A stretch of 33,883 nt of DNA from positions 1 to 33,883 of the forward strand of contig JALUDX010000137.1 in assembly GCA_027053355.1 (NCBI GenBank), in the 5' to 3' direction. Shown here in pieces: positions 24,329-33,379 of the stretch. The first letter of the stretch is position 1; every line of letters starts with the position of its first letter. The notes below the pieces were generated by a model that was not told the origin of the DNA, made no database searches, and saw nothing but the letters and a program-made list of their open reading frames with translations. The position numbers and the translations under genes are program-made. This DNA comes from Anaerolineales bacterium. GTDB lineage: Bacteria; Chloroflexota; Anaerolineae; Anaerolineales; DRMV01.

Positions 24329-24769
24329 ATGATGGGGCAGCAGGCTGAGCGATTTCGCTTACCTTTTTTCAAAAGGAGGACGACGATGGAACAGAACGAC
24401 GAGCAAACCCGCATTTTGCAGATGGTAGCCGATGGCAAAATCAAGCCCGAAGAGGCGGCGACGCTTTTGGAAGCGTTGGGCACCCATGGCGCGGGCGACC
24501 AAACCCAACCCGCTGCAGAGGCATCAACAAAACAGGGCCGTTGGCTGCGTATTAGGGTGGAAGAGGGCGGCTCGCAGAGGGTCAACATCCGCTTGCCGTT
24601 GCGAATGGTGGATGTGGGGATGCGTATTGCTGGCCGTTTCGTCCCTGAGTTGAATGTGCAAAACGTGGGGGGCTCCCTCAGTGAGGCCTTGCGTTCGGGT
24701 GAAGTCGGCAAAATCATCGAGGTGCACGACGACGAGGATGGCGATCACATGGAGATCTGGCTCGAATGA
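24329..24769 (+). CDS. SHOCT-like (YvlB/LiaX N-terminal-type) small protein
   Basis: Up to 146 aa. Two well-placed starts exist in one frame: ATG at 24329 (or 24332) after AGGAGG, and ATG at 24386 after AAAAGGAGG, giving 146, 145 or 127 aa. The shorter form begins just before EQTRILQMVADGKIKPEEAATLLEALG, the helical SHOCT-like domain found at the N-terminus of YvlB/LiaX envelope-stress proteins. A variable linker follows, then a beta-rich C-terminal domain ending in acidic EVHDDEDGDHMEIWLE. No membrane segment is present. Its role is unknown; the domain is often a protein-interaction module. The strong promoter points to substantial expression. Confidence 0.75.
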   Translation: MMGQQAERFRLPFFKRRTTMEQNDEQTRILQMVADGKIKPEEAATLLEALGTHGAGDQTQPAAEASTKQGRWLRIRVEEGGSQRVNIRLPLRMVDVGMRIAGRFVPELNVQNVGGSLSEALRSGEVGKIIEVHDDEDGDHMEIWLE

Positions 24770-24820
24770 AAAGCGCGGCGCCCTGGTTGCCTGGGGCCTT
24801 CTTCCGGTGCCTTGGGTGTC

Positions 24821-25168
24821 GTATCTGTTTAGCCTCAGCAGAAAAAACGCAGATTGCGCAGATTTCGCAGAAAAAATCCACCGATTTCGCAGGTTGACAG
24901 TAATTACCTGCCCAGAAGCGCTGCAGTGGCTTTTCGCCCTCACCTTACCCCCCGCTGCGCGCCCCCTTCGACTTCGCTCAGGGCGCCGGCTCTGGGGGAG
25001 TGGTGAGGGCGAGCAAGGTGTAATGTTGTTTCATGGCATGACGGATTGGGCGAAAAAAAGCCACCGCTCGCTTTCACTTCTTGGCGGTCTTGGCGTCATC
25101 TTGGTGACCTGAAAATCCGTGACGCTCCGTGTTATCCGTGATCTATTTCCTCGTGGCTGAACAGTTAC
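24821..25168. mobile_element. R1 element copy e with perfect 8-bp duplication, overlapping the TrmH-family gene
   Basis: 348 bp. Ends are GTATCTGTTTAGCC and GGCTGAACAGTTAC (inverted, 12 of 14). TGGGTGTC flanks both (24813-24820 and 25169-25176). It includes the dispersed phrase GCAGATTGCGCAGATTTCGC and a truncated R2 (copy D, 24900-25041). The right end lies inside the last codons of the TrmH-family gene. The whole gap 24770-25142 is explained by this element plus about 43 nt on the left. Confidence 0.88.
24900..25041. mobile_element. R2 element copy D, truncated, nested in R1 copy e
   Basis: Starts GTAATTACCTGC and follows copy C closely to about CATGGCATG, then returns to R1-type phrase (ATTGGGCGAAAAA). 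It lacks a right terminus and a duplication. Confidence 0.75.
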
Positions 25169-25856
25169 TGGGTGTCGTCGTTGCGCTTTTCTGCGCTTCT
25201 TCTGTGCCTCTGAGTTTGTCCCCCAGGCGCAGGCCATAGACCACCGCGGCCAAGGCCGCGGCCACGTTGAGCGACCGTTTGCGCCCGGCCATGGGCAAGG
25301 CGACCACCGCGTCGGCCATGGTCAGCAAGCCGGGGTCTACGCCCGCAATTTCGTTGCCCAGGGCCAGTAGCAGGCGATCGGGCAGCGTGCTTTTCAGCAT
25401 CTTGGCCAATGGAGCGGCCGCGGGCGCGGTTTCTACCGCCCACAAAACCCACCCCTGTGCCTGCAGGTCGGCTACCAGGCGCAGGCTGTTGGGGTGATGG
25501 CTCCAGGGCACGTGGCGTTCTGCGCCTAACGCGGTTTTGCTGATGCCGCGGTGGGGCGGCGCGGGGGTGATGCCCGTCAGGTACAGATGTTCCACCCCCG
25601 CGCCGTCCGCGGTGCGGAAGGCCGAGCCCACGTTGTAGGCCGAGCGGATGTTGTCGAGCAGCACGGCCAGTCGCGTCCGCGGCGGGTCGGAGGGCAAGTT
25701 GGCTGTGGCCGTGGCATGGACGACGGCCGCTACCCTCGCGTGCCCGCCGCAGCGCGGGCAGCGGTCGGCGGGCGGGGTTTGCAAGGGGGCTTCTGCATAC
25801 CGAAAGCCGCAAGCCGTACACTCGCGGAACACCCCTACCACAGGCTCATTCTTCAC
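25143..25856 (-). CDS. TrmH/SpoU-family RNA methyltransferase with an N-terminal zinc ribbon
   Basis: 237 aa. An N-terminal zinc ribbon (CTAC near 13-16, CPRC near 33-36) precedes a SPOUT domain with all three motifs: LDNIRSAYNVGSAFRTADGAG, LALGNEIAGV and ALPMAGRKRSLNVAAALAAVVYGL. These trefoil-knot enzymes 2'-O-methylate ribose in tRNA or rRNA as homodimers; the target is not readable. The start lies inside the recombinase gene (11-nt overlap), suggesting coupling. The last residues (SNCSATRK) and the TAG stop are encoded by R1 copy e, so the native C-terminus was replaced. Confidence 0.87.
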   Translation of the reverse strand: MKNEPVVGVFRECTACGFRYAEAPLQTPPADRCPRCGGHARVAAVVHATATANLPSDPPRTRLAVLLDNIRSAYNVGSAFRTADGAGVEHLYLTGITPAPPHRGISKTALGAERHVPWSHHPNSLRLVADLQAQGWVLWAVETAPAAAPLAKMLKSTLPDRLLLALGNEIAGVDPGLLTMADAVVALPMAGRKRSLNVAAALAAVVYGLRLGDKLRGTEEAQKSATTTPSNCSATRK

Positions 25857-26907
25857 GGCGGTCGCCTTCTTCGAGGGGGCGCTCTTCGAAAATGCGGTGG
25901 TAGCCCCGATCCAGTTCGTCGTCGGTGAGATGCGCGTAGCGTTGTGTGACTGCGATGTTGCTGTGGCGAGCCAGTTCCTGCGCCAATTTCAGGTTGCCGC
26001 CGCTGCCGAAGAGCACGGTGGTCACGAAATAGTGGCGGAAGGAATGGGGCGTGATGGTGCCCGCGGCTTCGGGGCCCAGGGCTTCGCGCACCCGCTGCGC
26101 CACGATGTTGCGCCCCGTGGCCGTGGTGATCGGGAGCACCTTTTTCCCCGCGCCTTTGTCGTGGCGGGCAAACAGGGGGAGCGCCCGCAAAGGACGGCCT
26201 GCGCTGCCGTCTAAATCGCTGCGGGCGCGCAGGTAATCTTGCAGCGCGTCGAGCGCGCGGCGCGAAAAACGCACCACCGCTTGTTTGTTGCCCTTGCCGA
26301 TGATGATGGTGCGGCCTTCGTGCCAGTCGATGTCGCCGCGCCGCAGCGCGCAGGCCTCGTGCACCCGCAGGCCGGTGTCGGCCAGGGTGAGCAGAAAGGC
26401 GCGGTCGCGCAGGTTGCGCAGGCGTTGGGCGGGGTCGTCGGTGGCTTTTTCGTGTAGCCTGCGGGCATAAGCCAACACCCGCTCGATGGCCTCGCGGGAA
26501 AACTGGGGCAGCCGCAAGCCCAGCCGCCGTCCCCGTTGCCGAATCAGCAACCGCACCCGCGGCAGGTTGACGGGCAGCAGCCCTTCCGCGGCCAGGTATT
26601 CGTAAAATCCGGCCACCGCGGTGAGGTAAAGGCGTTCGGTGGCCGGGGCCAGGGGCTTCAGCGCGGTGGCAAACCAAGCCACCGCGTCTTCGTTGAGCGC
26701 GTGCAGGGGGGTGGTGTCGGCCGGCAGGTCGTGCTCGGCCAGGGTGTTCTTGAATGCCCGCAGGGCGTTGCGATACGTGCGCGCGGTATTGGCGCTGCGG
26801 GCCAGGTTGATGGTGTCCAGATAGGCGGCTAGCGCGTCCGCGATGGTCGGTTCCTCTGGTTGGCCCCGTGGCGCCGTGGGGGAAGGGGGGACGGTCTGCG
26901 AGGTCAT
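25846..26907 (-). CDS. Tyrosine recombinase (XerC/XerD-like integrase)
   Basis: 353 aa from the ATG at 26907; this start lacks a clear ribosome-binding site, so it is uncertain. The N-terminal SAM-like core-binding domain (about 20-115) is followed by the catalytic domain with Arg181 (TGLRVHEAC), Lys205/208 (GKGNK), His288-x-x-Arg291 (HSFRH), His315 (ARHSNI) and Tyr324 (TQRYAHL). An insert of about 25 residues (231-258) precedes the C-terminal half. Tyrosine recombinases resolve chromosome dimers or integrate mobile DNA; there are no phage or att-like features nearby, and the gene overlaps a conserved RNA methyltransferase gene, so a cellular role is more likely. Specificity is unknown. Confidence 0.88.
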   Translation of the reverse strand: MTSQTVPPSPTAPRGQPEEPTIADALAAYLDTINLARSANTARTYRNALRAFKNTLAEHDLPADTTPLHALNEDAVAWFATALKPLAPATERLYLTAVAGFYEYLAAEGLLPVNLPRVRLLIRQRGRRLGLRLPQFSREAIERVLAYARRLHEKATDDPAQRLRNLRDRAFLLTLADTGLRVHEACALRRGDIDWHEGRTIIIGKGNKQAVVRFSRRALDALQDYLRARSDLDGSAGRPLRALPLFARHDKGAGKKVLPITTATGRNIVAQRVREALGPEAAGTITPHSFRHYFVTTVLFGSGGNLKLAQELARHSNIAVTQRYAHLTDDELDRGYHRIFEERPLEEGDRREE

Positions 26908-27163
26908 GGGCAAAAGGGGAGGAATTGGGGGATTGGGGGATTGAGGAAATACGGAGGGCCCGCGGGAAGCGGGGTGCGGCAAACGGGGCGCGTTGACTTT
27001 GCCCTTTGCGCCTCGCTGGCGTCATCTCTGCACCTGCGGGCGAGGCAGGCCTCGCCATTCGCAACTCGCAACTCGCCAGGCGCCCCCGCGTTCATCCGCG
27101 GGCTGTTTCCCCAGAGCCGAACAGTGACCAGGGGATGGTGGGGCCGCACCCTGGCGCACGGCG
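26908..27163. other. Gap before the recombinase gene: short tandem repeats, a hairpin and an R1 end
   Basis: It holds TTGGGGGAT tandem copies (about 26927-26943), a perfect 8-bp hairpin GGCGAGGC/GCCTCGCC (27038-27055), an ACTCGCA-type heptamer repeat just after it, and an R1-type reverse end (27087-27128, ending GCCGAACAGTGAC). No terminator for the alpha-2-macroglobulin gene is evident. Confidence 0.55.
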
Positions 27164-30100
27164 TTAGCGAATTTTGACCTCCGCGCCCGCGCTGCGCCCC
27201 CGCAGGTCGGGGTAGCGCGCCGCGTAGGCTTCCGCGGGCCGCGCCTGATAGTCGCCGCGCACCGCGGCCCGCACGTAGTAGGTGAGGGTGTACACCCCAG
27301 CGGGCAGGTCGTGGCCTACGAAAACCACTCGTTCGTCGTAATTTTCGCGGTGGTCGAACAGCCACGAGCCCCAGCCGTAGCGGTAGAAATCTCCGAAACG
27401 ATACCCCTCGTCGGCCCGGGGCTGCCAGGCGACGTTTGCGTTGACCACCTCGAAGCCCGCGGGCAGGTAATCGGTGACCACCACATGCCCCATCTGGTGG
27501 TGCAAGGTGACGGTCAGCCGCACCTGCACCAACCCGCCCACGTGGAAGGTCTGCGCGGGGTTGTGCAGGTCTTCGATGGCGTAGTAGGCGCGTTGCACGG
27601 CGATGCCGTCGTCGCGGGCAGGCAGTTGCCCCGCGGGGACGGTGGTTTCCAGGTAGGCGGTGTAGTACAGCGTGCCCGGTCCGGGCAAGTGGCGGATGCG
27701 CAGGGTTTTTTGTTGTCCCGCTGGCAATTGCTCGCCGTTCCAATGCAGGGTGACCGCTTCGGCCATGTGGGCTTTGTCCATGTGGCCGCGCTGGGCCGTG
27801 TCGGCGAAAAGCACTTCGTAATCGAAGTTGGGCGGTTGGGCTTCGTGTGCCTGCGCCCAGTGGGCTAACGCCCGATACACCAGGCCGTCTTGCCAAGAGG
27901 TGGTGTCGGCATGGGCTTTTTGCGCGTCGGCCAGCCAGCGCACCGCCTGGGGCAGCACGGGTGCGTCGGGCTGCAGGGCGAGCAGCGCGTCGACCACCAC
28001 CGCGGTGGTCACCCGCGGCGGCGACCATCCGCGGCCATCCCAGTGCGCGCCGGTAGCCGAGAGGGCGACTCGGTTTTCCAACTGCTGCAAGATGCGCTGT
28101 CGGCTTTGGTCGTCTAAGCGCAGCAGGGCCGCGGTCTGCCCCAGCCAACCCCAGCCTTCGGTGCTCAGGTCTTTCGCGTGGTTGCTCAGCAAATCGAACA
28201 CCACGCCGCTGGCCCGTGCGGGGGCCTTCAGCGCGTCTACGTAAGCAAAGAACGCCCGCTCGTCGGCCGAGTAGCGGCTGTTTTTGCCGTCCCGGGCCAG
28301 CATTTCGCCCAAAGCCCGATAGCCGGCGCGGGGGACGTCGGCATCCACCGCGTAGCCGGCGGCCTGGGCTTCGGTGAGCGCCAAAAGGGTTTGCGCGGTG
28401 GGGGTGGGCTGGCTGTTGAGGCGCTCGGTGTTGCACCACGACCACCCGCCATCGTAGCCCTGCTCGGAGATCAGGGCGCGGATGAGGGTTTCGATGGCCT
28501 GGTCGAGTTGCCCTTGCCATTGGGGCTGCACGCCCACCGTGCGCAGCGCATGGGCTAAGGCCGCGTAGGCCAGCAGCCGGTCGGCTTGGGCGATGGGGCA
28601 CCGCCCGGGGGAAGAAGATGTCTGCTGCCGCAAGGCTGCGGGGATGGCCGTTTGGCCGATTTGGCCCAGCAGCGAAGGCGCGAGGTCGAGGGTCAGGGCG
28701 GTGTTGGCCGTTTCTCCAGGCAGGCGGATGGTCTCGTCCACTTCCGCAGGCCGGGGGAGCACCCCCGACGTGCCCACCACTTCGGTGATGCGGTTTTGAT
28801 ACACGGGCAGGCTGCCTTCAGGCCCTTGGGCGAGCACGGGGCGGGTGGCGTCGCTGTAAGTGCCGCCGCGGGCCTCTACCCGCAGGATCACCCGCTGGGC
28901 CTGCAAGGACGCGCTCGCCCGCCAGGTGACCACGGCCTGCCCCTTGGCCGGTACCGTGGTTTGCTGTTCTACGGGGTCGTGCAGGGTCAGCCCCTCGGTT
29001 TTGCTGAGCCGCGCTTGGGCCTGGATGGGCTGGTCGGTGGTGTTGTGGAGCACGGCCTGGATGAACGCGGTATCGCCGCCGATGAAGAAGGCCGGGGTGT
29101 GCAGTTGGACGAAGAAGGGCTGGCTGACGGTGATTTCCGCGGTGCTTTGGCCTACGCGGGTGTCGGTGGTCACTGCACGGGCGGTCATCACCCACGTGGT
29201 CAGGTTGTCGGGCAGGGTGACGTCGACTTGGGCGCGGCCTTGCGCGTCGGTTTGCACCGCGGCTTGCCAGAAGGCCGTGTCGCGCAGGTTTTCGCGCTGG
29301 GTGATCACGCCCCAGGTATCCGCGCCCTTCCCCCCGCCGCCGCTGCCCATGCCTGGGCCTTCGGGCAACGCCCGTTTGAGCCGGGCGTTGTAGGTTTCCA
29401 GGTCGCCCAGCAGGCCGAGGGCGGTGTAAACCTTCAGGTCCAGGGGGGAGTAGAAGGCGTCCATCAGGTTCAGCGTATCGGGCGCCAGCGCGAAGATGGC
29501 CTTGTCGACCAGGGCCAACGAAACCTCCGCGGGGATGGCCGCGCCGTCTTTGGTGCGGGTTTCGATGGTGAAATGCGCGGTCTCGCCCGGCGCGTAGCGG
29601 GCTTTGTCGGCCTGGATGCGTACTTCCACCTGCTGCTCGTCCAGGGCCACGTCGAGGGGGGCGATGCCGAAGCGGAAGTCGGCGGGAGGCTGGTTGGATG
29701 CCCCGCGCAGCACCAGCACGCTTACGAACACCCGCGGGGCCATGTCTTTGTTCAACGTGATGGGCACCAGGTTGTTGGGCTGTTCCAGGCGCACCACATG
29801 GGTTTCGTAAATGCGCTCGTTGGCCAAGGTGACCAGCGCGTAAGCCGGGGCGGCGTAGGGGTTGGGTACCAACACGTGCGCCACGTCGTTGGGGCGGTAG
29901 TTGCGGTGGTCGGGGATGAGCGGCAGGGCGTGCGCGTCGTTTTGTGCCCAGAGCAGGGCTTCGGGGCCGCTGACCCACCAGGTCAGCGACGCGGTGCGCG
30001 TGTGCCCTTGCGCGTCGTCGGCTTGGGCCACGAAGCGGTAGGTGCCCGCGTGCTCGGGGGTGAAGGGCACCGCGGCTTTGCCTTGGGCGTCGGTTTGGAC

Positions 30101-33100
30101 GTGCTCGAAGGTGGTGATGGGGATGGTCTCTTCCTGCGTTTCCCAGCGGAGCACACCATCCGCGCCGCGCACTTCGGCGCTGTGCCAGCGGACTTCTTCC
30201 ACTTTCACCTGCACTGGGTGGTCGGGCAGGGGGTTGCCCTGGGGATCCACGACCACCACCTGCACGGTGGTCGCTTCGCCGGCGATGCCCAGCCAGGTTG
30301 GGGCGCGCAGGCCGACGTACACCTCGCTTTGCCGGGCGACGATGGTGGTGTGGCCGTCCGCGCTGTTGCCCCCCGCGTCGGTGACGGTGGCCCACACGGT
30401 GTAAGCCCGGTCGCCCTGGTTTTTGTCGGCCTGGGTTTTCAGGGGGATGAGGAACCGCCCCTGCGCGTCGGTGGTGCCTTCGATGGCCTGGGGTTCGCTT
30501 TGGCGGGTGGGGGTTTCGTTGGCCGGGCCGAACCACCAATAGCCTTGCTCGCCCCGGCTGTCGGTGAAGGTGTAGTCGCTCAGCGTGTCGGGCGGCGTGA
30601 AGGTCGAAGGCTGCTCTTCGATGGTGGCCCGCACTTGGGCGTTGGCCACCGCGTCGCCGGCGTAGTACGTGGCTTCCAGGCGGACGGTCGCCTCTTCCCC
30701 CGTGAGCAGGTGGGGCTTGTCGGGAGTGAGGCGCACTTCGAACACCGGCTTGTGATACATGGCGACCCGCACCGCGCCCTGGGGCAAAATGTCTTCTTTT
30801 TTGGCCGGGGTGACGAGTTGGGCGTTCCAGAAGTAGGTGCCCACTTCGGCCTCTGCGGGCAGGTCGACTTTTCCGGCAAAGGTGCCCAGGGGCGAAAGGG
30901 GCAAGGTTTGCTGGAAGATGGCTTTACCGCCTTCGGCTTGCAGGGTGAGGGCGATTTGCCCCGCGGGGATGGCGTAGTGGCTACCCTCTTTTTGCCGCAG
31001 AATGCCTTTGAAGAAGACCGTTTGCCCCGGTCGGTAGAGGGTGCGGTCGGTGTAGATGACCAGGGTGTAGGCCGGGGGCGAGGTGAGGGTTTGGTTGTAG
31101 TAGCCGGGCGAGAAGGGGTTGTCGTCCAGCCCCCAGCGGAGGGAGGTGACCGCGAAATGCTCCCCTGTGCTCACCACCGCGTAATTGGCGCCTTGGGGGA
31201 CGCTGGCCAACCCCTGGGCGTCGGTGTTGCCTTGGGTGGCCGTGGTGATTTGCTTCTCGCGGTAGTCCACGGTGAGGAAGTGGACCGGCAGGTTGGCGAC
31301 GGGTGCGCCGGTATCCCAGTCGGTAACCCAGGCCACGCTGTGCGCGGCGTCGGTTTCTAAGGTGATGTTGTCGGTGACCAGGTAGAGCAGGTTGTCGTCG
31401 TAGCCTTTGCCGTATTCGGGGGTGGGCTGCTGGCTGAAGCGCAGGCAATACGCGCCGGGCGGGAGGTCGTGGCCGTGGTTGAATTCCCGCAGGGCGATGG
31501 TGCGGCGGATTTCTTTGTCACGCGGGTCGTCGGCTACGGGCAGGTTCACCACGCCCACGGGTTTACCCGTTCCGCATTCCACATCGTAGGGGTGTCGGAT
31601 GGCCCCGAGAAAGGCTTTGGCGTCGAGGGCGTAGAGGGTGAGGGTGGCCTGGGTCAGGTTGGCGGTGTGCACGGTGATTTGCTGCGGGCCGTGGATGCGG
31701 ATTTGGGCGGGCCGGCTGGTGGGCAGGTACACGCCGCCGGAAGGCTCCAGGTGGGCGGTGGTGATTTGCACGCTGAGGGGCTGGGTGGTTTCGTGGCCGT
31801 AGATGTCGCGAATGCCGGGCAACAAGGTGATGGTGTAAGTGGTGCCCGCTTCCAGCACCCCGATGTTGAGATAGCGGTCGAAAGCCTGCCAGGTGAGGTT
31901 GGGCACTGCAGGGGAGATCACGATGTGCCCTTGCAGGCTGTCGGGGTCCAGGTAGGTGTTGAAATCCAGACCGGCCCAGGGGGTGAAGAATTGCTGGTAG
32001 AGGTGGGGGTCGTTGATCAGCCGCGGCAGGCCGACGGTGTGGAATTGGGCGACGACGGGCTGGGCCAACGTGCCGCCGTCTTGGGCGCGCGCCTGGGTAG
32101 AGAGGATGATGGTGTAGGTGGTGTCTAACGCGTAGCGCGATTGGGGTATCAGGGTGAGTTTGGTGGCGTCTGCGTTCCAGCGGCTGGTAAATGCGGGGAT
32201 GGCAGCCCGGTCGGGGGCGTTGCTGCTGATGCCCAGGGCTTGCAGGGTGCTGGTCTGCTCCATGGGCTGGGCAAAGCGGATTTCGATGGCCGCGTCCAGG
32301 CGGACGTATTTGGGGGTGTTGTCCAACGCGTTGAAGTTGTCCACTTTGATCGCGTCGACTGCGGGGGCGCGGACGTGGAAACGCCACTGCAAGGGTTGGC
32401 GCAGGCTTTCGCCTTGGGGGGTGGTGAAGTTTTGGGGCAGGGTGACGGTGTAGGTGGTGTTGCTGGCCAGGGGTTCCTCGGGGTGGAAGAGGAGGATGGA
32501 GGTGCTGACCCAGCGGGCGGTGCCTTTGACCGCGGGGGAAATTTGCAACGGCACGGCCGCGGCCGGGTCTTCGCGGGTGGTGAGGGGCGCGGCGGGTTTG
32601 TTGAACACAATGGTGATGTCGGCGTCGGGCGCGACGTCGTCACCCGTGGGGTAGGTGCGCAACACTGAGAACGCGTCTTCGGTGGTGTAGGTGAGGGTGA
32701 CGGCTGCGGGGAGGGCCTGGCCGTCGGCGGTGGTCAGCGCGGTGCTAAAGGCGGCGGTGTACGTGTTGTTGGGTTGCAGCGGTTGCTGGGGTGTGAAGCG
32801 TACCGTGCGTTCGTCGGCCAACGTCAGTTCCCCCGGCAAGGGCTGGTTGGGGGCTTGGGCTGAGGTAAAGGCAAAGGCTTTGCGCAGGCTGGCGGGCTGC
32901 AGGGGACGGTTGAACTTGAAGGTGAGGGTGGGGCGCAGGGTGAGCAGGCCGTGGTTGGCCGGCGTGGCGGTGACCAGCGTGAGGGGGAACGGCGTCGCGG
33001 TCGGCAGCGGGATGAGGGTGGGGATGGCCGCGGCCGTAGGCTGAGCGGTAGCGATTGCCGTGGGGAACGACGACGGGGCGGTGGGCGTGGCGGCTTTGGG

Positions 33101-33178
33101 TTGGCACGCGGTGAAGAAGAGGGCAATGCTCAGGAGCGATAGAAAAGTCGGCAGGGTGAAACGGCGCATGGTTTTCAT
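27164..33178 (-). CDS. Bacterial alpha-2-macroglobulin-like lipoprotein, thioester motif degenerate
   Basis: 2004 aa from the ATG at 33178 (GGAGG 5 nt upstream). The signal peptide ends in FFTAC, a lipobox. In order: bacterial Ig-like repeats (about 55-480), MG-type domains, a glycine-rich bait-region-like stretch (GPGMGSGGGGKGADTWG, about 1330), an A2M domain with FFVQLHTPAFFIGGD, the thioester-type helical domain (about 1500-1780), and a C-terminal MG10 domain (YLPAGFEVVNANVAW ... DERVVFVGHDLPAGVYTLTYYVRAAVRGDY). Bacterial A2M proteins trap proteases in the cell envelope. The usual CxEQ thioester reads CPIAQ at Cys1527, lacking the Glu and with Gln one residue too far. The E. coli partner gene pbpC is not beside it. 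Confidence 0.92.
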   Translation of the reverse strand: MKTMRRFTLPTFLSLLSIALFFTACQPKAATPTAPSSFPTAIATAQPTAAAIPTLIPLPTATPFPLTLVTATPANHGLLTLRPTLTFKFNRPLQPASLRKAFAFTSAQAPNQPLPGELTLADERTVRFTPQQPLQPNNTYTAAFSTALTTADGQALPAAVTLTYTTEDAFSVLRTYPTGDDVAPDADITIVFNKPAAPLTTREDPAAAVPLQISPAVKGTARWVSTSILLFHPEEPLASNTTYTVTLPQNFTTPQGESLRQPLQWRFHVRAPAVDAIKVDNFNALDNTPKYVRLDAAIEIRFAQPMEQTSTLQALGISSNAPDRAAIPAFTSRWNADATKLTLIPQSRYALDTTYTIILSTQARAQDGGTLAQPVVAQFHTVGLPRLINDPHLYQQFFTPWAGLDFNTYLDPDSLQGHIVISPAVPNLTWQAFDRYLNIGVLEAGTTYTITLLPGIRDIYGHETTQPLSVQITTAHLEPSGGVYLPTSRPAQIRIHGPQQITVHTANLTQATLTLYALDAKAFLGAIRHPYDVECGTGKPVGVVNLPVADDPRDKEIRRTIALREFNHGHDLPPGAYCLRFSQQPTPEYGKGYDDNLLYLVTDNITLETDAAHSVAWVTDWDTGAPVANLPVHFLTVDYREKQITTATQGNTDAQGLASVPQGANYAVVSTGEHFAVTSLRWGLDDNPFSPGYYNQTLTSPPAYTLVIYTDRTLYRPGQTVFFKGILRQKEGSHYAIPAGQIALTLQAEGGKAIFQQTLPLSPLGTFAGKVDLPAEAEVGTYFWNAQLVTPAKKEDILPQGAVRVAMYHKPVFEVRLTPDKPHLLTGEEATVRLEATYYAGDAVANAQVRATIEEQPSTFTPPDTLSDYTFTDSRGEQGYWWFGPANETPTRQSEPQAIEGTTDAQGRFLIPLKTQADKNQGDRAYTVWATVTDAGGNSADGHTTIVARQSEVYVGLRAPTWLGIAGEATTVQVVVVDPQGNPLPDHPVQVKVEEVRWHSAEVRGADGVLRWETQEETIPITTFEHVQTDAQGKAAVPFTPEHAGTYRFVAQADDAQGHTRTASLTWWVSGPEALLWAQNDAHALPLIPDHRNYRPNDVAHVLVPNPYAAPAYALVTLANERIYETHVVRLEQPNNLVPITLNKDMAPRVFVSVLVLRGASNQPPADFRFGIAPLDVALDEQQVEVRIQADKARYAPGETAHFTIETRTKDGAAIPAEVSLALVDKAIFALAPDTLNLMDAFYSPLDLKVYTALGLLGDLETYNARLKRALPEGPGMGSGGGGKGADTWGVITQRENLRDTAFWQAAVQTDAQGRAQVDVTLPDNLTTWVMTARAVTTDTRVGQSTAEITVSQPFFVQLHTPAFFIGGDTAFIQAVLHNTTDQPIQAQARLSKTEGLTLHDPVEQQTTVPAKGQAVVTWRASASLQAQRVILRVEARGGTYSDATRPVLAQGPEGSLPVYQNRITEVVGTSGVLPRPAEVDETIRLPGETANTALTLDLAPSLLGQIGQTAIPAALRQQTSSSPGRCPIAQADRLLAYAALAHALRTVGVQPQWQGQLDQAIETLIRALISEQGYDGGWSWCNTERLNSQPTPTAQTLLALTEAQAAGYAVDADVPRAGYRALGEMLARDGKNSRYSADERAFFAYVDALKAPARASGVVFDLLSNHAKDLSTEGWGWLGQTAALLRLDDQSRQRILQQLENRVALSATGAHWDGRGWSPPRVTTAVVVDALLALQPDAPVLPQAVRWLADAQKAHADTTSWQDGLVYRALAHWAQAHEAQPPNFDYEVLFADTAQRGHMDKAHMAEAVTLHWNGEQLPAGQQKTLRIRHLPGPGTLYYTAYLETTVPAGQLPARDDGIAVQRAYYAIEDLHNPAQTFHVGGLVQVRLTVTLHHQMGHVVVTDYLPAGFEVVNANVAWQPRADEGYRFGDFYRYGWGSWLFDHRENYDERVVFVGHDLPAGVYTLTYYVRAAVRGDYQARPAEAYAARYPDLRGRSAGAEVKIR

Positions 33179-33267
33179 CATACCCTCCATCGGGTGGGTG
33201 CCAAGGGAATATGCCCCTCCGCGGGTTGGCTGTTCTTGGCTGTTTGTGGTGAATCGGGGGCCTTTTC

Positions 33268-33273
33268 ATTATA
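33268..33273 (-). promoter_or_regulatory. Candidate -10 box for the alpha-2-macroglobulin gene
   Basis: TATAAT on the minus strand, about 90 nt before the start codon. No -35 hexamer at normal spacing is close to consensus. Confidence 0.4.
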
Positions 33274-33379
33274 GCACCGATTGGGTTGGAGTTGTTGTGG
33301 GAGGTTTCACCGGGAGCATGCAAATGTTGTCGGTAGAAGGGGAGGCGATACGCTCTGCGCCTGACGCAGCAGCCCTGTC

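Noticed and set aside
25846-26907. Tyrosine recombinase as a sign of a prophage or integrative element
   Set aside because: No phage, relaxase, excisionase, tRNA gene or att-like direct repeats were seen around it.
26904-28601. A 565-codon minus-strand frame overlapping the alpha-2-macroglobulin 3' end
   Set aside because: Arg/Pro/Gly-rich shadow in another frame of the same strand, extending into non-coding repeats.
28586-31360. A 924-codon open frame on the plus strand inside the alpha-2-macroglobulin gene
   Set aside because: It is antisense to a clear 2004-aa gene, has a His/Gly/Val/Gln-rich composition typical of complementary-strand frames in GC-rich DNA, and shows no domain.
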